From Ptiloglossa arizonensis (Eukaryota; Arthropoda; Insecta; Hymenoptera; Colletidae), in the NCBI RefSeq assembly GCF_051014685.1, contig NC_135060.1, forward strand, positions 5,766,001 to 5,830,000: a stretch of DNA of 64,000 bases, given 5' to 3'. The notes under the pieces are model-generated. The model saw only the letters and a program-made list of their open reading frames with translations. It did no database searches and was not told the origin of the DNA. A program made the translations under genes and the position numbers. Positions 1-12,800 of this stretch are shown piece by piece (position 1 is the stretch's first letter; the number at the start of each line of letters is the position of its first letter).

Positions 1-386
1 ATGAAAATCACGTTTATTCGAAGTTCGATGTTACGATGAACGTTTTCGGTGGTCGAAGACTCATCGAAGCTCGAAGAAATTACGAACAGTTTGTCGCGAA
101 GTGCATACAATGTTGACGAAAATGTCGGCTCGCACTTGTAACAATAACCGTAATCTTTTCGATCGTATCGCACGGCGTTCCAATGCAAATAAAGGCTCGC
201 AAATAAAGCTGTGACTTGGACGTCGGCTGGCCTGTGCAAAGAAAATTCGCAGACACGCGATCAATCGTAAAAATATCATCTGAAATGAAACCGTGCAACC
301 ACGATTCTGGTACCGATCCATCGATCGGTGAACTACGTCGGAAATTAATAAAATATACCCGTTTAGTTGATAAATTAGATACTTAC

Positions 387-450
387 CGTTATCTTTAACG
401 ATGTCTTCGGACAGATTTACCGTAGACAACCGTTTGTGCGTAAATATTTG
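387..450 (-). CDS. Possible internal exon of a minus-strand gene, protein not recognised
   Basis: On the minus strand a 64-bp segment lies between an acceptor (TTTTAG at 451-456) and a strong donor (G|GTAAGT at 381-387). Only the phase-0 frame is open; it reads QIFTHKRLSTVNLSEDIVKD and one more codon (Asn) before a split codon. The other two frames hit stops. The peptide looks protein-like but is too short to assign to a family. Transcription would continue leftwards out of the window. No partner exon upstream on this strand could be joined with confidence. It may be a chance open segment between splice-like sites. Confidence 0.38.
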
Positions 451-3400
451 CTAAAATACCAACGACGATAGTTTCCTCGAACTTGGAAATCGAAAATTAA
501 GTTTCATAATATACGTATCGTCGTCGTTTGCGTTAAAGTGTAGAATGTGAAAGAAAAATTCAAAGGAAAGATACGATGAAATTTGTAAATTCGACGACAA
601 CGAAAGAATATCGTCAACGTAGAAAAATTTCGATCAACGTCTCTCCTTTCCATCGATACATTGACCGTGGTTCGACAACTGCGAAGATACATTTTTCTCG
701 CATCGTTTCGAACGCACCGCTTATCTCGTTCGATAAATTGCTCCTCTTTCTTGCATTTCAGTTCGAGACAGTTGTACAAATACGTTTCTTGGATAATTTA
801 TTCATCGGTGGGAACGTTTTTCGAGCATTTCGCTTGACCGGAGACTCGAACGATGTTTCGTAGTCGTGGAACGTCAAAATTCGATCGATAGAATAGATCG
901 AAACGAACGTAACAAGAATTCGTCGATTCACGAATCTTGAACGTAGAAATTCTCGGTTTCGCGTTCGAGGAATTTGAAAATCGTTAGTTCGAGCGATTCC
1001 ATTCGATGGTCTCGAAACAAAGAAGCGTCTCGGAGAATCGAAAAAGAAGAAAGCACCGTGTACGAATCGATGGGATCGAGATCGAGTCGAAAGAACGAAA
1101 CGTGAAACTCGACTCGAGATCTGACTTTGACGAGCTACACCGCGGACAGTAGTATTTTCGCGATAATCGTTCGAAAAATCGAGTATCCATTTTTTTCCGC
1201 GAATAATTTCGAAATTGGAGCATCGCGCGCAACCGGTTATCAATCGTAATACGCGTGCAACGCTCGGATATCGTTTAATATCGTTGGACGAAATTGCGCT
1301 CGAATTAGGTGGAAAAAGAGAGAAATTGAAATTGCGACGCAAACGATGAACGAGAAACCTAAAATTCCCGATGGAATATTTTTTTCTTTCTCTCCTTGCG
1401 ATCCGGAATCGTGGAACATTTGTATCGGTACGTGAACCGAATACGGATCGATTCGACTCGTTTGTAGTTGGCGTACCGTGTCTAATCTAACGTTCGAAAA
1501 TATTCGTTCTATTAATAGGAAATTTTCTATCGTAGATACTGTCCGAGTAACGCATTTGTACAGACCGCGCGCCGAGAATATGCATCTGGCGACGCGCGCG
1601 AGTTGCAACACAGTGACCGTGTAAAAAATAGGCCAACGTCTGGTTAGGCCTCTGGTAACGTCTGTGTACCTACGTGTAGCTTATCGATGGTTTGGTAGTT
1701 GTGCATTAGGAATGTGCAAGGGCGTGCTTAAAATGCAAGAGCGTCCCGACGAATACGATTGGTTAACCGCCAAAAGCGTACTCTCGGTGCACGGAGTATA
1801 TATACAAAGAGTCTTCACGGATAGTGTACACAACGAGTATCGTTTGTGTCCTAGAACCGAGTGTTTCTACCATCGAGCTTTGCAAAATGTAAAAGAAAAT
1901 TTTTCCCACCAACCGGTCGATGAAAAGTACGCGATATTTTTCTCGATAAAATTGATCGTTTACCACACGACACGGTCCTTTGAATTTCAATATTCATCCG
2001 CGAACGACGGATGTGAATTCTATTTTAATAATATTGCGCAGCTCTAGGAACATCCTTAAGAGAATCCTGTATTACTGACACGTGAAGGATCATCGATGCT
2101 ACTTGTATCGTTCGTTCCATTTGATTCTCAATAAAATTCGATCACATTTAATCGTCGTTCCGCGTTTTAAATCGATTCGATGGATCGGGCACGTTGATTT
2201 AAAATTCAATCAATTCGACGAAGTATTTGCATTGCGTTTCGAGCGGTAGATGCGTACACGGAACGAATGCACAGGATGCACTTTTATCGTGCGATAATTT
2301 TCAAAATCCTACGCTCGTTTCGCGCTTCGGTCGCAAGAGCGAGTAGGTGTACGACGAATATTGTTTTATACGGAAGACGACTGAAACGATTTGCGTAATA
2401 AAGAACCGATCGGTCGTTGGTGAAATTTGTTCGTTGCGTCGGTGCGATTAAATTTGTACGATATTAGCATTAACGGTTCAGTCGCGAAGATTTCCGAGGT
2501 TGTACGAATCGGGACAGGATCGAAGTTTTCATTGGTGGGTGAAGTCGATCGATTAATGTTATCCATTGTCACAGTTGGATGCACGTATACATCGCATCTG
2601 ACTACATTCGGTTTATCTCGTTGATTGATCGTTACATTGTTCTTCGAGGTTCTATAAAACACAATCGAGTTCGGTTCCGAGCTATTGTCTAACGCGTCTA
2701 TAGTTAGATCGACGAAAGAATCGACTCGGTTGGTGGGCTAAAGAGCCCACTCTCTACTTTGTTAATCCATCTTGGCCACTTATACCGAAGAATTGGAAAC
2801 ACTTTAAGATTTTCGTTAATAAAACTTTTTCATCGTTATTATTATTACCATACATTGCGCGACAAATTATCCGAACGCATCGAGATGGTTAATTATTCGT
2901 AAACGATACTACTGTTTACAAATTGACGAACGAAATAGTCGTTTCGAGTAACTCTCGAGTAACGATAAATTTTAACGATGATAGTGCACCGTAAGGACGA
3001 CGTACAATTATTATCGTTATCGCGTATATTGTACACGTTGTTTCGGTTATTTTCTCAATCTGTTACGTATCGGAGAAAACTTGAACAAGTTTTCGGAATA
3101 TTCGGAAGCGCACAATGTTCGAAGAGACAGCATTGAATTAAATATGAAATTATTCATCGTTCGAGTACGTCGTGTATTAAATAAATTAAAATACGTTCGA
3201 TATCCGTTCACCGATATTAATGAATTCGATTCTTTGGGTTTATTTATTTAGAATCGGCTAGTGTCGGTAAAAAGAAAAATATTTACACGCACAATTGCAT
3301 AATTACTTTCACACGGTTCTGCTTCGAGCAGCAATGCTGTCGATCTAGGAAACTGGTGGGAGGTCGTCGAGTTCGTTTCTCGGTCCAAGTATAGTGCCTC

Positions 3401-6400
3401 GACGAAACGTACGTCGGGCAAAATAGGCTAAGAAAAACAAAGGGCAAATGAGAACACGTAAATTGGAATTTATTGGAAAAGTTAGACGGAAACTTAGTTT
3501 CATATGGAATCGTTAAAGAACTCGTAAAGTAAAACTACCGAAGGCAAATATTGGGTCGCGTTTCCGCTCGTTTCGTAGCAGCTGGTGAAGTAAGCGCTGA
3601 TTTTTTAAGCATTTTTCCTCGATGGTTCACGGGAGAATGTTTATTGAGAAAAAATGATAGATCTGTAAAATTTTACGGTTAAAACAACAATATTCGTCGC
3701 GCGTCCATTTGCTCTTGCAACCGATGCACGAAAACGAGGGTAGAATTTTCAAAATTATTACACGATGAAAGTGCATCCTGTGCATTCGTTCCGTATGCAC
3801 TTCTACCGCTCGGAACCGAGAACGAAGATTTTATTTTTTCGAGATTTATGGATCGTAGCTTCGGGCCAGAAATTTTTACGAAACGTACACAGTGTCGCGA
3901 AAAGACAGTCGCGTTTACTTTTCTCTTTTCATTTTTACACCACTGTAAATAAAACGAGACGAACGTATGACAAGAAGGAAGGATAAGGTAATGGTGTACA
4001 GTGTTTGTAATAATGATCGCTATAAAGATACATTTTTTCACACAGATAAAGATTTCTATTCTGCTATTTCGAATTAATAAAATACATATTTTGTATTTTT
4101 CACAATTTCTCGCGACCCAGGTTACTCGAGCATTCGAAACTGTTACGAGTAACGCGACGATTCGTTGGCGATAAAAGGGAACAAAAGACGACAATACCGA
4201 TCGCGAAATTTATTCGTGCGCATCGTACACGAATTCTTCCCCTTTACGATGTTCCCGTTGCAGTATTTTTACAGTGTTCGAGTACGCGAACTTAAAATCC
4301 ACGATACAACAAATGTTATTTATGCAAGAGGTTCGAATTCGCGAGAGAAAAGAACGCGCGATCGTTAAAGAAGATCGGGGACGCGGGGGATCGTTTCGCG
4401 CTCCGGATGTTACTTAAACCGTAAATCACCCGCAGCTCATCCGTGACTCGGGGATAATTTATATTTTCAATATCCAAACTAACATTGTTAACAGCCCCCG
4501 CCGAATCGAAAGATTGAAATATTTCCGTTGTAAAGTAATTCGATAAATCCCGCGGTACGGCAGCGCAGCGAAAATTGGCCGCGATGCCAAAAACGAGCTC
4601 GGCGCGCCAACGAGCTTCGCGGAAAACTGAAAACAACATTTCTCGAATACTGCTGTGTAACGGTTCGGTCGCTCGAGTTCTTCACCGGCGCCAGTCTTCG
4701 TCGTACATCCCGTACTCGTCGTGGAGTTAAGGGTGTATCGTTCTCCAGACTCTCATTTTTTCCCTTCCTTTTCAAATTATTTTTTCTCAACGATAGGTAA
4801 ACTATTTTCTACCGAGATTTTCCAGATACGTTTATCCATCTTGTACGCGCACACGGTATTTTTGTTTTATTCGGAAATATTAAAAATTATTGGAGTTGTA
4901 ACTTCTCGTTTGAAAAGAAATGGTCCATTGGTTTCACGAGAAGGTATCTTTGTTCTTATCGTCTTTCTTACCCGTTAAATTGATTCCGATGAAAGTTCGC
5001 GTACACGTAGAGCACGATAGTGTGCATATACAGACAAGTTTTATCGTCCACGGGAAATTTGTTTAAGAAGATTGTAATGTTTTTTTTTTTTATTTTTCGA
5101 ATACAAAAGCTGAACATTTTTCGTACGAAAAGTTTCGCTCTATTTCGCGCCACTACGAGGTTGTATTTGAAAAATCGAAGAGAAAGTAGCACTACGAAGG
5201 CTGATTTGAGTCGATTTCAAACGATTGGAGTGCAACGACTTTCATTTCCTTTATAATTTCGTAATCGTGCGAGATGCGACGAAAATTTTCTTACGAAAAC
5301 CGGTCAATTTCCAATGCTCTCTGTTCTTCGACTGTGAAAAAAATCCTCTTGTAAAATTGTCTCGAAAAAATTAAGAAACGTTGAATCGAGAGTCTCGACT
5401 TCCTCTTATCCTCTTGGGAACACTTTTCGTCGACGTAAAAGTTACGTTATATACGACCTGGTAGGTTTCACGTGCGCGCACACTTTCATTAAAATCAGAC
5501 TTGTAGGTTAGAGGAATTTCCCTATAGTGTAACGTACGAATAACAGTTTCCCGATCCGCTGTAATTATAGGAAGAACCGGAGTGGTGAAAATCTCGGCGG
5601 CGATCGTTCGAACGATCGATTTCGCGCTCGGTGGATCGCTTCGGCTGATCGATATCAGAGTTTGGGGCGAACGGAGGATCGTTAATTAGCGATCCGGTTC
5701 TCCTGTTCGCAGAGGTGAAAGGGTCAGAGGGTTCGGAAGATTTTCTAGCGCGGTTGGCCTAATTCGGTGATCACGACACCGGTGTCTCCTCGTTTACCGG
5801 TGCCGCTACGTAGTCGCAGGTGCGTTCAGCGGACCAGGATCTACCGAGAGGCGCAGATGTTGCGTTTCAACGACGGAGCTCTCTATTTATTGTTTATGCA
5901 GTTCGAGCGTTACATCAATTTATGCAGCTGCCAGTACGGGGGCGCGCGCAGCAGCGGTGGGTGTTTCTATGAAACTCACGAGTATTAATATCGCGTTGTA
6001 GGTCCCTCGGCCGTGTAATTAATTCCGAGAGACCCGGCTGAAACGTTACTTTCGAAATTAGTCCAAGACTCGCATCGCGTACTCGCGTACTCGCGTACGC
6101 GCCGGTATCGCGTCGTTTGACATCGGCGCCTTCGAACCGAGCAGAGACGACCAGCCGTAAACAACGTCTTCCGTCGCTTTATTGCCAGTGTACGCTAATT
6201 GCTTTGGCAGGCCGGTCGAGTCCCGCTATTTCGAAAACGTTCCTAGCAACACTGTGCTCGACGAAAATAATAGAGCGCGGGTGGCGCTGCGGGACGGTAA
6301 CGAGGAGGGACTCTCATTGTGACGCGATAACAACATTACGGTGCACGCGCCCCGTTTCTATTTTCACTCTGATTAAGTTTCTCAATCTCGCCGCTTGCGA

Positions 6401-6507
6401 AACTTGCCCGCGTAGTTATCTACCGCTGCAGTTGGATCTCGATTATCGAAGAGAAACGGGACTGGATGTTCCGTAGGATAATCCGGACGTTTGCAACGAA
6501 TCGAGCG
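451..6507. other. Non-coding stretch, no gene recognised
   Basis: No open frame here shows a recognisable domain, a paired splice structure or a repeat-derived origin. The longest frames (a 194-codon minus-strand frame at 758-1342 and a 127-codon plus-strand frame at 1664-2047) look like chance frames in CpG-rich DNA. The part at about 5,560-6,470 is clearly richer in G+C than its surroundings and could be regulatory, but I see no defined site in it. Confidence 0.6.
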
Positions 6508-6925
6508 GGAGATGCTTATAGAGTCGAGCATCGAAGTGACCGATCTTATCGAAAGATGTTTACAGGGTGGAGAATCGATCGGATCGAAAGAAGCTTATAG
6601 AATAGAGAATCGATCGGATCGAAAGGAGCTTATAGAGTAGAGCATCGAAGTAATCGATCGGATGGAAAGAAGCTTATAGGGTGGAGTATCGAAGTAATCG
6701 ATCCAATCGGAAGAAGCTTATAGAATAGAGCATAGATCGGATAGAAAGAAGCTTATAGAATAGAGCATAGATCGGATAGAAAGAAGCTTATAGAATAGAT
6801 GTAATCGATCAGATGGAAAGAAGCTTATAGAATAGAGCATCGAAGTAATCGATTCGATTGGAAGAAGCTTATAGAATAGAGCATCGAAGTAATCGATCCG
6901 ATCCGAAGAAGCTTATAGAATAGAG
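6508..6925. repeat. Tandem repeat, about 11 units of 35 or 44 bp
   Basis: Each unit carries the core GAAGCTTATAGAATAGAGCA followed by TCGAAGTAATCGATC and then GGATNGAAA. Units alternate between about 35 bp and about 44 bp because the 9-10 bp GAAGTAATC segment is present or absent. Copies in the middle are nearly identical; the first two are more diverged. It has no coding meaning. Confidence 0.9.
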
Positions 6926-8725
6926 GAGATTTAGATAACTTTGCGACAGTGAGGCATTTTTTTCTTTCTTTCTTCGGGAAGGGGGAAAGTCAAGACAAGT
7001 ACGTATCGATGAACCATCGATCGGTGAGTAGAAGGTAATTTTTATTTATCACCGATCGGACGATCCCCGACTAACGTTTATCAGTTTCGTAGAACATTGA
7101 TAAGTATTAGACGCGTATCTTTACTTTCCACTGGCCGATATTCGTAAAATTAAAACCGTTCTCGGAGTTGCGGATACATTGTCCAGGCAATTGGTTAAAA
7201 TCTCCCAAAACCAATGGAAGAAAATATGAAACGCGAAGAAAGTTTGCTTCTCGCGCGATACTATCGGAAATTTCAGCAACTCGTAACCAATGAACTCTCT
7301 GTTTTAATAAATGTCCGATTCGCTACAATGGCGTCGCATGTGACGCGCTGAAATTTATATTTTTCCGAGAAGTTCTCCACTCCGTGAAACACGTTAACGC
7401 AAAGTTACGTACCATTGTGCGTAGAATTCACTTCAGGGATGGATTTAGCACTCGAAGACAATAAAACAAGTTCGCGTGGATATACGTCCTGTTTGACCTT
7501 GTTTCTGAATTACAACGAGTTCTGTCTTCCAGTAACCTGTATCCGCTTACCTGGACGAGAGATGCTCAAAGTGACCACCTTGCATCTCAATGCGAGCCTA
7601 TAAACGTCTTATCGTTAATCTTCTTATCCTTTCGACGCAAGCAGCTGTTACTTGGACGCGCTGGAAACCTTGCCCGATTCCGGGCTATTCCAATGTTGTT
7701 AACGCATACGACTCGTCTTTCCACTCATCGAGCGTTATTTGTCATCGTTGATACGTTTTTAACCTAGTTGCAAGTTCTTTTCGTTCAAAGGAACAACTCT
7801 TCGATGTTTTCTATACGCGTCGCTCGTTTTCGTAAGTTCGTTGGGGTTTCACGTAAGAAATATTTTCCTTAACAACGTGGTACGCTTCTGCTCGTTTATC
7901 AATTTATGGAAAACGTTGTTTCCGAAATGGAGCTGGAAACGGAGGTCGAAAACGTCCCAACGATGAAAAATGCTCCGGGACTGAAAACACGAGTTGCGCG
8001 TTCGTTTGTGCACAAACGAACTGGCTTCGCGTGTATTTTTAATGGATATTCCACGGGATTTCGAACGAGAACGCGACTAATAAACCAATGGAATCCGGAA
8101 TAATTTTTACCGAACGGTTAACGAGGTCATACGTAAGATACCGAGTATTGTTTGTAAACAGTCGAACGGAATCACTTATACTTTGCTTCGGTTATATTTA
8201 AATCGGCTATCTTTAGCACAGCCTGCCGAAAGAGTTACAACAACACAAAAGTGTTCACAGCTCGAAAACAAGGTTAAATATGACACACATTCGTATGAAT
8301 TTATCTTATTGTTTTTAAGTACCGTACGCGTCCTTGAACCGGGATCCATTTATCACGGGACACCTCTCTTTTCGTAAATCGATAAACATTTCACGGTATC
8401 TCCCCGATCCTATGTTCAACTACGTATAGAAATTTATTTCGGCGTACGCGATACACCGGCACGTAACTCTGTCCGTTCCAAATAACAAATAATTCTAACC
8501 CACGCTAAAACGAAGCTCGTCGTGTTTAAAATATAATCTGTAGAAAGGTAACGAGAAACTGTGGAATGAGCGAGTCAAATGAATCGAAATAACGGCGAAA
8601 TAACTGTGGTAAATAAGTGTAAATAAATAGAAACGAATACGACGCGTAAATAAGTAACCGTTGTAATAAGAAATATATGTCGCGCCGGTCGTGCAAACGT
8701 GTCCGTTTGTTATTAATTATTCCCG
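6926..8725. other. Non-coding stretch, no gene recognised
   Basis: Only short frames without features are present. One donor-like site (TCG|GTGAGT near 7,023) on the plus strand has no convincing coding segment upstream of it. Confidence 0.55.
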
Positions 8726-8861
8726 CTTGTATCGGTGTTTGCAGAAATAGACGGTGGCACGGTATTATTGGTGTTCCGCCGGTTAAAACGGTCTCATTAG
8801 TGGAACCGATTCGAACGAATAATACAACGCCAACGCCTATGTTTACAAACACCGATACAAG
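8726..8861. repeat. 136-bp fold-back hairpin
   Basis: The outer arms are a perfect 16-bp inverted repeat: CTTGTATCGGTGTTTG at 8726-8741 and its reverse complement at 8846-8861. Complementarity continues inwards with gaps (GGTATTATTGG on the left against AATAATACAACGCC on the right) down to a central loop near 8,790. A single RNA strand across it would fold into one long stem. It could be a miniature fold-back transposon or a hairpin RNA precursor. A 66-codon frame runs through it but is explained by the palindrome. Confidence 0.75.
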
Positions 8862-10900
8862 TAGAAATAGTCGGTAATGGTCAGACGCGCGAACCAAGCG
8901 AAGCTCGATTGCACGCGTCCCCGATGAATTTACAAAATCGACTGCTCTCGAAAACGAAACCGTGCGGAAAAAGATATCATTCCGCATTTTCGATTTAATT
9001 TTCGCGCAACGAATCGGGCTTTCGCTTCGTCGCTTCGCGTGCACGAAACGCGTTGCTCGTTACGCTTGATTCCACCTCGCGTGGAAATTCATAGAGCATC
9101 GACGAGGCTCGAGGAAACGATCGTAGGAAATTCGCGTCGCGAGCGTGTATTTTCGTCGAGGAGAATTGCGAAAAGAATGAAATTACGTTAACGAAGCACG
9201 AAGCTGAGTAAACCGATCCACCGGCGAACGGATCGTTTTACAAAGTACGGTAAGAAAATATTAACCGAGTCGGAATTTAATTATCAAAGACGCGTGGAGG
9301 GTATCGAACAAGTGGGGAAAGTGTCGACGCGTTACCCGGGAAGCTAACGTGAACGGCCAATAAGAGAAAGATCGTTTCGAAGATTCTTTTCCACGGAAGA
9401 GATAATCTTTCCTGGAAAGAATGTGAAATCGGAAGAGAAAGGAAAGCGAGACGCGTACGTGGAAACGAAACAACGTATACGTGGAACTTGAACTTACGGT
9501 TATTTATCGATAAGTTTATCGTTAGCAGCGGCCCGGTCTCGTACGGTCCGTGTTCGAGACGCGTCGAGGAACACGCGCAGCGGGGTTGATCGTAAAACGA
9601 TCGTGAAAACCGTGAAAATTTCTTTTCCCCGAGTGCTCGCGGCATCTGGGTCGACGCGAATCTTTTACGTTGGTACGGCCCGATGCGAGATCGATCCCCG
9701 ATGCGGATCCGCATCTTATTTTACTCGCCGTATCGGCATACCCGGCGTATACGTACTAGCCACTACCACTGAATTCATTATCTCCGGCTCGCCGGCATCC
9801 CTAGCACTTTAAAAGAGATATTCAAAGCCGAACAGGGTCACGTGATGGCTCCTGAAACATTCGTCCTGGATTTTCAACGATGCGAGCCGGTCCTTGTCGG
9901 ATTCGAGCGGAAATCATTCCGGATGCGAAAAAAAGGGAACAAGTCGGATCGCTGTCGACTCGATGCGTTTCTTTTTTCGTTTTTTTCTTCGTTTTTTTTT
10001 TTTCGTTTCGATGTAAAACTTTTCGAAATTTTGACCACGTGCAACGTAAAGCGTGGACCACCCAAAGAAACGAAATCACTTTCCGAACGACCCAATATTA
10101 TCGTAGAACGAAATAGAATTGCTCTCGATGATAAATCGAGACGAACACGCATCGATGCAACGTATCGTCCGTGAAATCTAGAGCTCGAAATTATTCGCGA
10201 GAGAATAAATTCTTTCGATTAGCGCGCCATTGTTTACTTCGGAATTATTTCGGTCGAGTAATTTTATTTCGCCTCGAGATAATTCTATTCGGTAACGGGG
10301 AAATGTAAAATGTTCTCGAAGAGAAATTTTCATCGGAGACGAGTCTTCCCGGCGAACATTCGAAATGATCTTTCTCCTCTTGAATTTCAAATACCTGAAA
10401 CACCGCTCGATAAAGGTACACGCGATATCGTTAAATAAGACCAATATTTTCATCGAACGTACCAAAGATCGATCCGTTCCTCTTTCAATTCCAACGAATA
10501 CATTCGAAATTGTTTGTAAAACGATCTAAATCGGTGTTCGTTCGAGCACAGAGTAAAATAAATAACGTACAACGAAACGGACGTACTCGAAAGTGACTTT
10601 TCATCGAAGAAGTAAAATTACTCGAACAATTCCCACGTTAGTTTCCCGTCCGTCGAAGTTGACACGTCGACGAAAAAATGAACTTGAAATTAACGTTCGA
10701 CGAGAATTCCCGGCTCGACTCAACCGTGGTGAAACTCGAACCGGTTAAACGCTCGAGAACCAAGAAATGCAATAACAAAACCGTACGGAGTTCCACGTTT
10801 CGATGGTACAGAGAATTTACGCTCAAAGGTTGCATTTAACGCGAAACGTTGCACGGCTCTGCTGCGTCTGCATCGCTATCATCGTACCGGTCTGAAAGAT
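8862..10900. other. Non-coding stretch, no gene recognised
   Basis: Frames of 60-145 codons on both strands overlap each other and show no domain, signal peptide or splice pairing. A T-rich run is present near 9,970-10,005. Confidence 0.55.
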
Positions 10901-10940
10901 AGAGAGAGAGAGAGAGAGAGAGAAAAAAAAAGAAAAAAAG
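10901..10940. repeat. (GA)n microsatellite followed by an A-rich run
   Basis: An uninterrupted AG dinucleotide run of about 22 bp continues into an A-rich run. Confidence 0.95.
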
Positions 10941-10956
10941 CAATTTCTAAGCTTAC

Positions 10957-11005
10957 CGTGCAACTCCTGATAAAGAGTGACGCCAGAAGAAAGACAGATA
11001 CGTTT
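10957..11005 (-). CDS. Possible short minus-strand exon (weak)
   Basis: On the minus strand a pyrimidine-rich acceptor (TATTTTTAG ending at 11006) and a strong donor (CACG|GTAAGC, GT at 10955-10956) enclose 49 bp. One frame is open: KRICLSSGVTLYQELH plus one base. It has no methionine and no recognisable family. It could belong to the same minus-strand transcript as the candidate exon at 387-450, but the two cannot be joined directly: this one ends in phase 1 and that one needs phase 0. It could equally be chance or untranslated sequence. Confidence 0.22.
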
Positions 11006-11330
11006 CTAAAAATATACAATGCTTTTACCGGCGTGGTTTCGCAACCGACACTATTAGTAGTTTCCCGCGGGATATTTTCGAACGAGTTCTCGAGACGTTA
11101 AAGGCACAATGCGATATGCAAATTTTCTGAAACGTGTCGTGTGTAATTACCACGGAACGCGCGTGCACGCCGCTATTAATAGACCCGGTTGCAATTTACT
11201 AATTTTACCGCAATGTTGCCGGGGATTAAATCCGTATCAACGTACGCGCGTTACGTAACGCTTTGTAAAAGATAAACGCGAAACAAAGAGACGGCGGGGA
11301 GGTTCCTACATTTTTACCTTTTTTTCTCCA

Positions 11331-11350
11331 CCTCCTCCTCCTCCTCCTCC
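11331..11350. repeat. (CTC)n microsatellite
   Basis: About six and a half CTC units run in a row on the plus strand, just left of the purine-rich minisatellite. Confidence 0.9.
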
Positions 11351-11407
11351 TTGGCGCTGGGGAGGATCGTTCGAGTACACGTAAAGTGGGGACACGGGAG
11401 GGTGTAA

Positions 11408-11700
11408 GTGACGGTGGGACGGGAGGAGAGACCAGGGCCGAGAAAGAGAGAGCAGGGCCGAGAAAGAGAGTGTGGGAGAGAGAAGGAGAGAGTTGAAGAG
11501 AGAAGGAGACTGTGGAAGAGAAAAGGAGAGAGTGGAAGAGAGAAGAAGACTGTGGAAGAGAAAAGGAGAGAGTGGAAGAGAGTAGAAGAGAGTACAAGAG
11601 AGAAGGAGAGAACGTAGAAGGGAGAAGGAGAGAGAGAGAGAGGAAAAGGGAGGAGAGAGGGAATAGGAGGAGAGAGAAGAGGGTGGCCGATAGAGAGAGG
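11408..11700. repeat. Purine-rich minisatellite, 40-bp period in its centre
   Basis: About 290 bp are almost entirely A and G on the plus strand, built from GAGAGAAGGAGA, GTGGAAGAGA and GACTGTGGAAGAG blocks. GACTGTGG recurs at 11508 and 11548, giving a 40-bp period. Long Ser/Leu-rich minus-strand frames and Glu/Arg/Lys-rich plus-strand frames follow from the composition and are not genes. Mirror-symmetric purine tracts of this kind can adopt triplex DNA; that is general knowledge, not shown here. Confidence 0.9.
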
Positions 11701-12800
11701 GGTGAGTCGACCTGAATTTCAACGCGTGACCCTAGGCTCGGTGACGTCACGGGACTGAGTTTCCTCCCCCTGCTCCGTGTCCTGAAGTATTCAGGGCCGC
11801 CGAAGGAGTGCAGTAAACGGAGTCGCGAGGAACCGAAGAAAGAGAAAATGAGGAGGAAACGGGTCGGGGAGGTCGCGGTGCAAGCTGGACGGTGGAGGAC
11901 TGCTACGCGGGGAAACGAGCGAGTGGGGTTAAAAGGGGGCCGAGGCTTTCAAAAGGTTCGCAGCAATTGCGTTAAGCAGCCGTGACTGTCGTGTCGGAGT
12001 ACCGAAATAGGGTTACCTGCAAACGAGACTGGTGACTAAGAGAACAGCCCCCCCTCGACCAACCCCGTCACCTAACCCACCCTCGCCCCGTTCCGTCTTA
12101 AAGCAAACTCACCGGTACGAGGTGCTTTAACCCTCGCTGTGGAACACACTGCCGGTCGTAATTTTCGTGCTCGTGTCGCGTGTACCTACGTAACCGCGTT
12201 TCACGGTGTCTCTCGAAACACCGATCGTAATCGTACCGTACCGAAATATTGCCTCGATGACGTTCAAATGTCGTCCGTTTCGTATCTACGACCGTTCGAG
12301 AACGGAAACGTTCGGACCGAGGTTGTCAACTCGGACGAAACGTTTTCGGAGCACGAGAACCGCATCTGTTCAACGCTCGCGTCACGAGAGATGGACATTT
12401 TATTTCGTTAGATTCGTACGGAACGTATAACGACACGTTTAACGACACGTTGTTCCCTGTATCGGCGACGCGAGTTTTTTTTCTCGCGAAGCGGACTCGC
12501 GTAACGATCGATTCTCCCGCGATTAACTTCGAAACGGATCGATAAAGGTAATCGCGAACGGTAATTATCATCGATCGATCGCCACCGTGATCAATCGGTA
12601 ATCGTGGGGAACAGCTGTCGTTTCGGACGATTATCGAACGATTACTTTAGCTTTCGTTTAAGCTCCTTTGTTATTAACTTTTTTTATTCTTTTTTTTTTT
12701 CCAACTCCGTCGCGACCGAGAGCCGAGATACGTTTGCTACGCTAATTGCACAGAGATCGGAGAAGCGTATCGTTTGTAACGATAACGCGAGGTAAGAAGC
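11701..12800. promoter_or_regulatory. GC-rich, promoter-like block with splice donors on both strands
   Basis: The block has higher G+C than its neighbours and starts with the CRE. A strong minus-strand donor (CCG|GTGAGTTT, intron from 12112 leftwards) follows an untranslated-looking segment. A strong plus-strand donor (CGAG|GTAAGAA, GT at 12792) follows a T-rich tract and an acceptor-like GCACAG. Together they suggest non-coding first exons of one or two divergent transcripts, possibly including a distal PDE7 promoter. No coding exon is proven here. Confidence 0.3.
11742..11749. promoter_or_regulatory. Perfect cAMP response element
   Basis: The palindrome TGACGTCA, the full consensus CRE bound by CREB/ATF-type bZIP proteins, lies at the left edge of a GC-rich block, next to a TCAGT initiator-like word on the minus strand. 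Which gene, if any, it controls cannot be told from sequence. Confidence 0.55.

Noticed and set aside
758..1342. Minus-strand frame of 194 codons
   Set aside because: Arg/Phe/Ser-rich from TCGA-type words, no domain, overlapping frames of similar quality on both strands.
1664..2047. Plus-strand frame of 127 codons
   Set aside because: No recognisable motif, no splice support; includes a TATATATA run and ordinary AT-rich sequence.
4316..4368. GGTTCGAATTC resembling a tRNA T-loop
   Set aside because: No acceptor, D or anticodon stem can be paired around it.
11226..11750. Minus-strand frames of 138 and 174 codons, Ser/Leu/Phe-rich; plus-strand Glu/Arg-rich frames
   Set aside because: They are translations of the purine-rich minisatellite; composition alone keeps them open.
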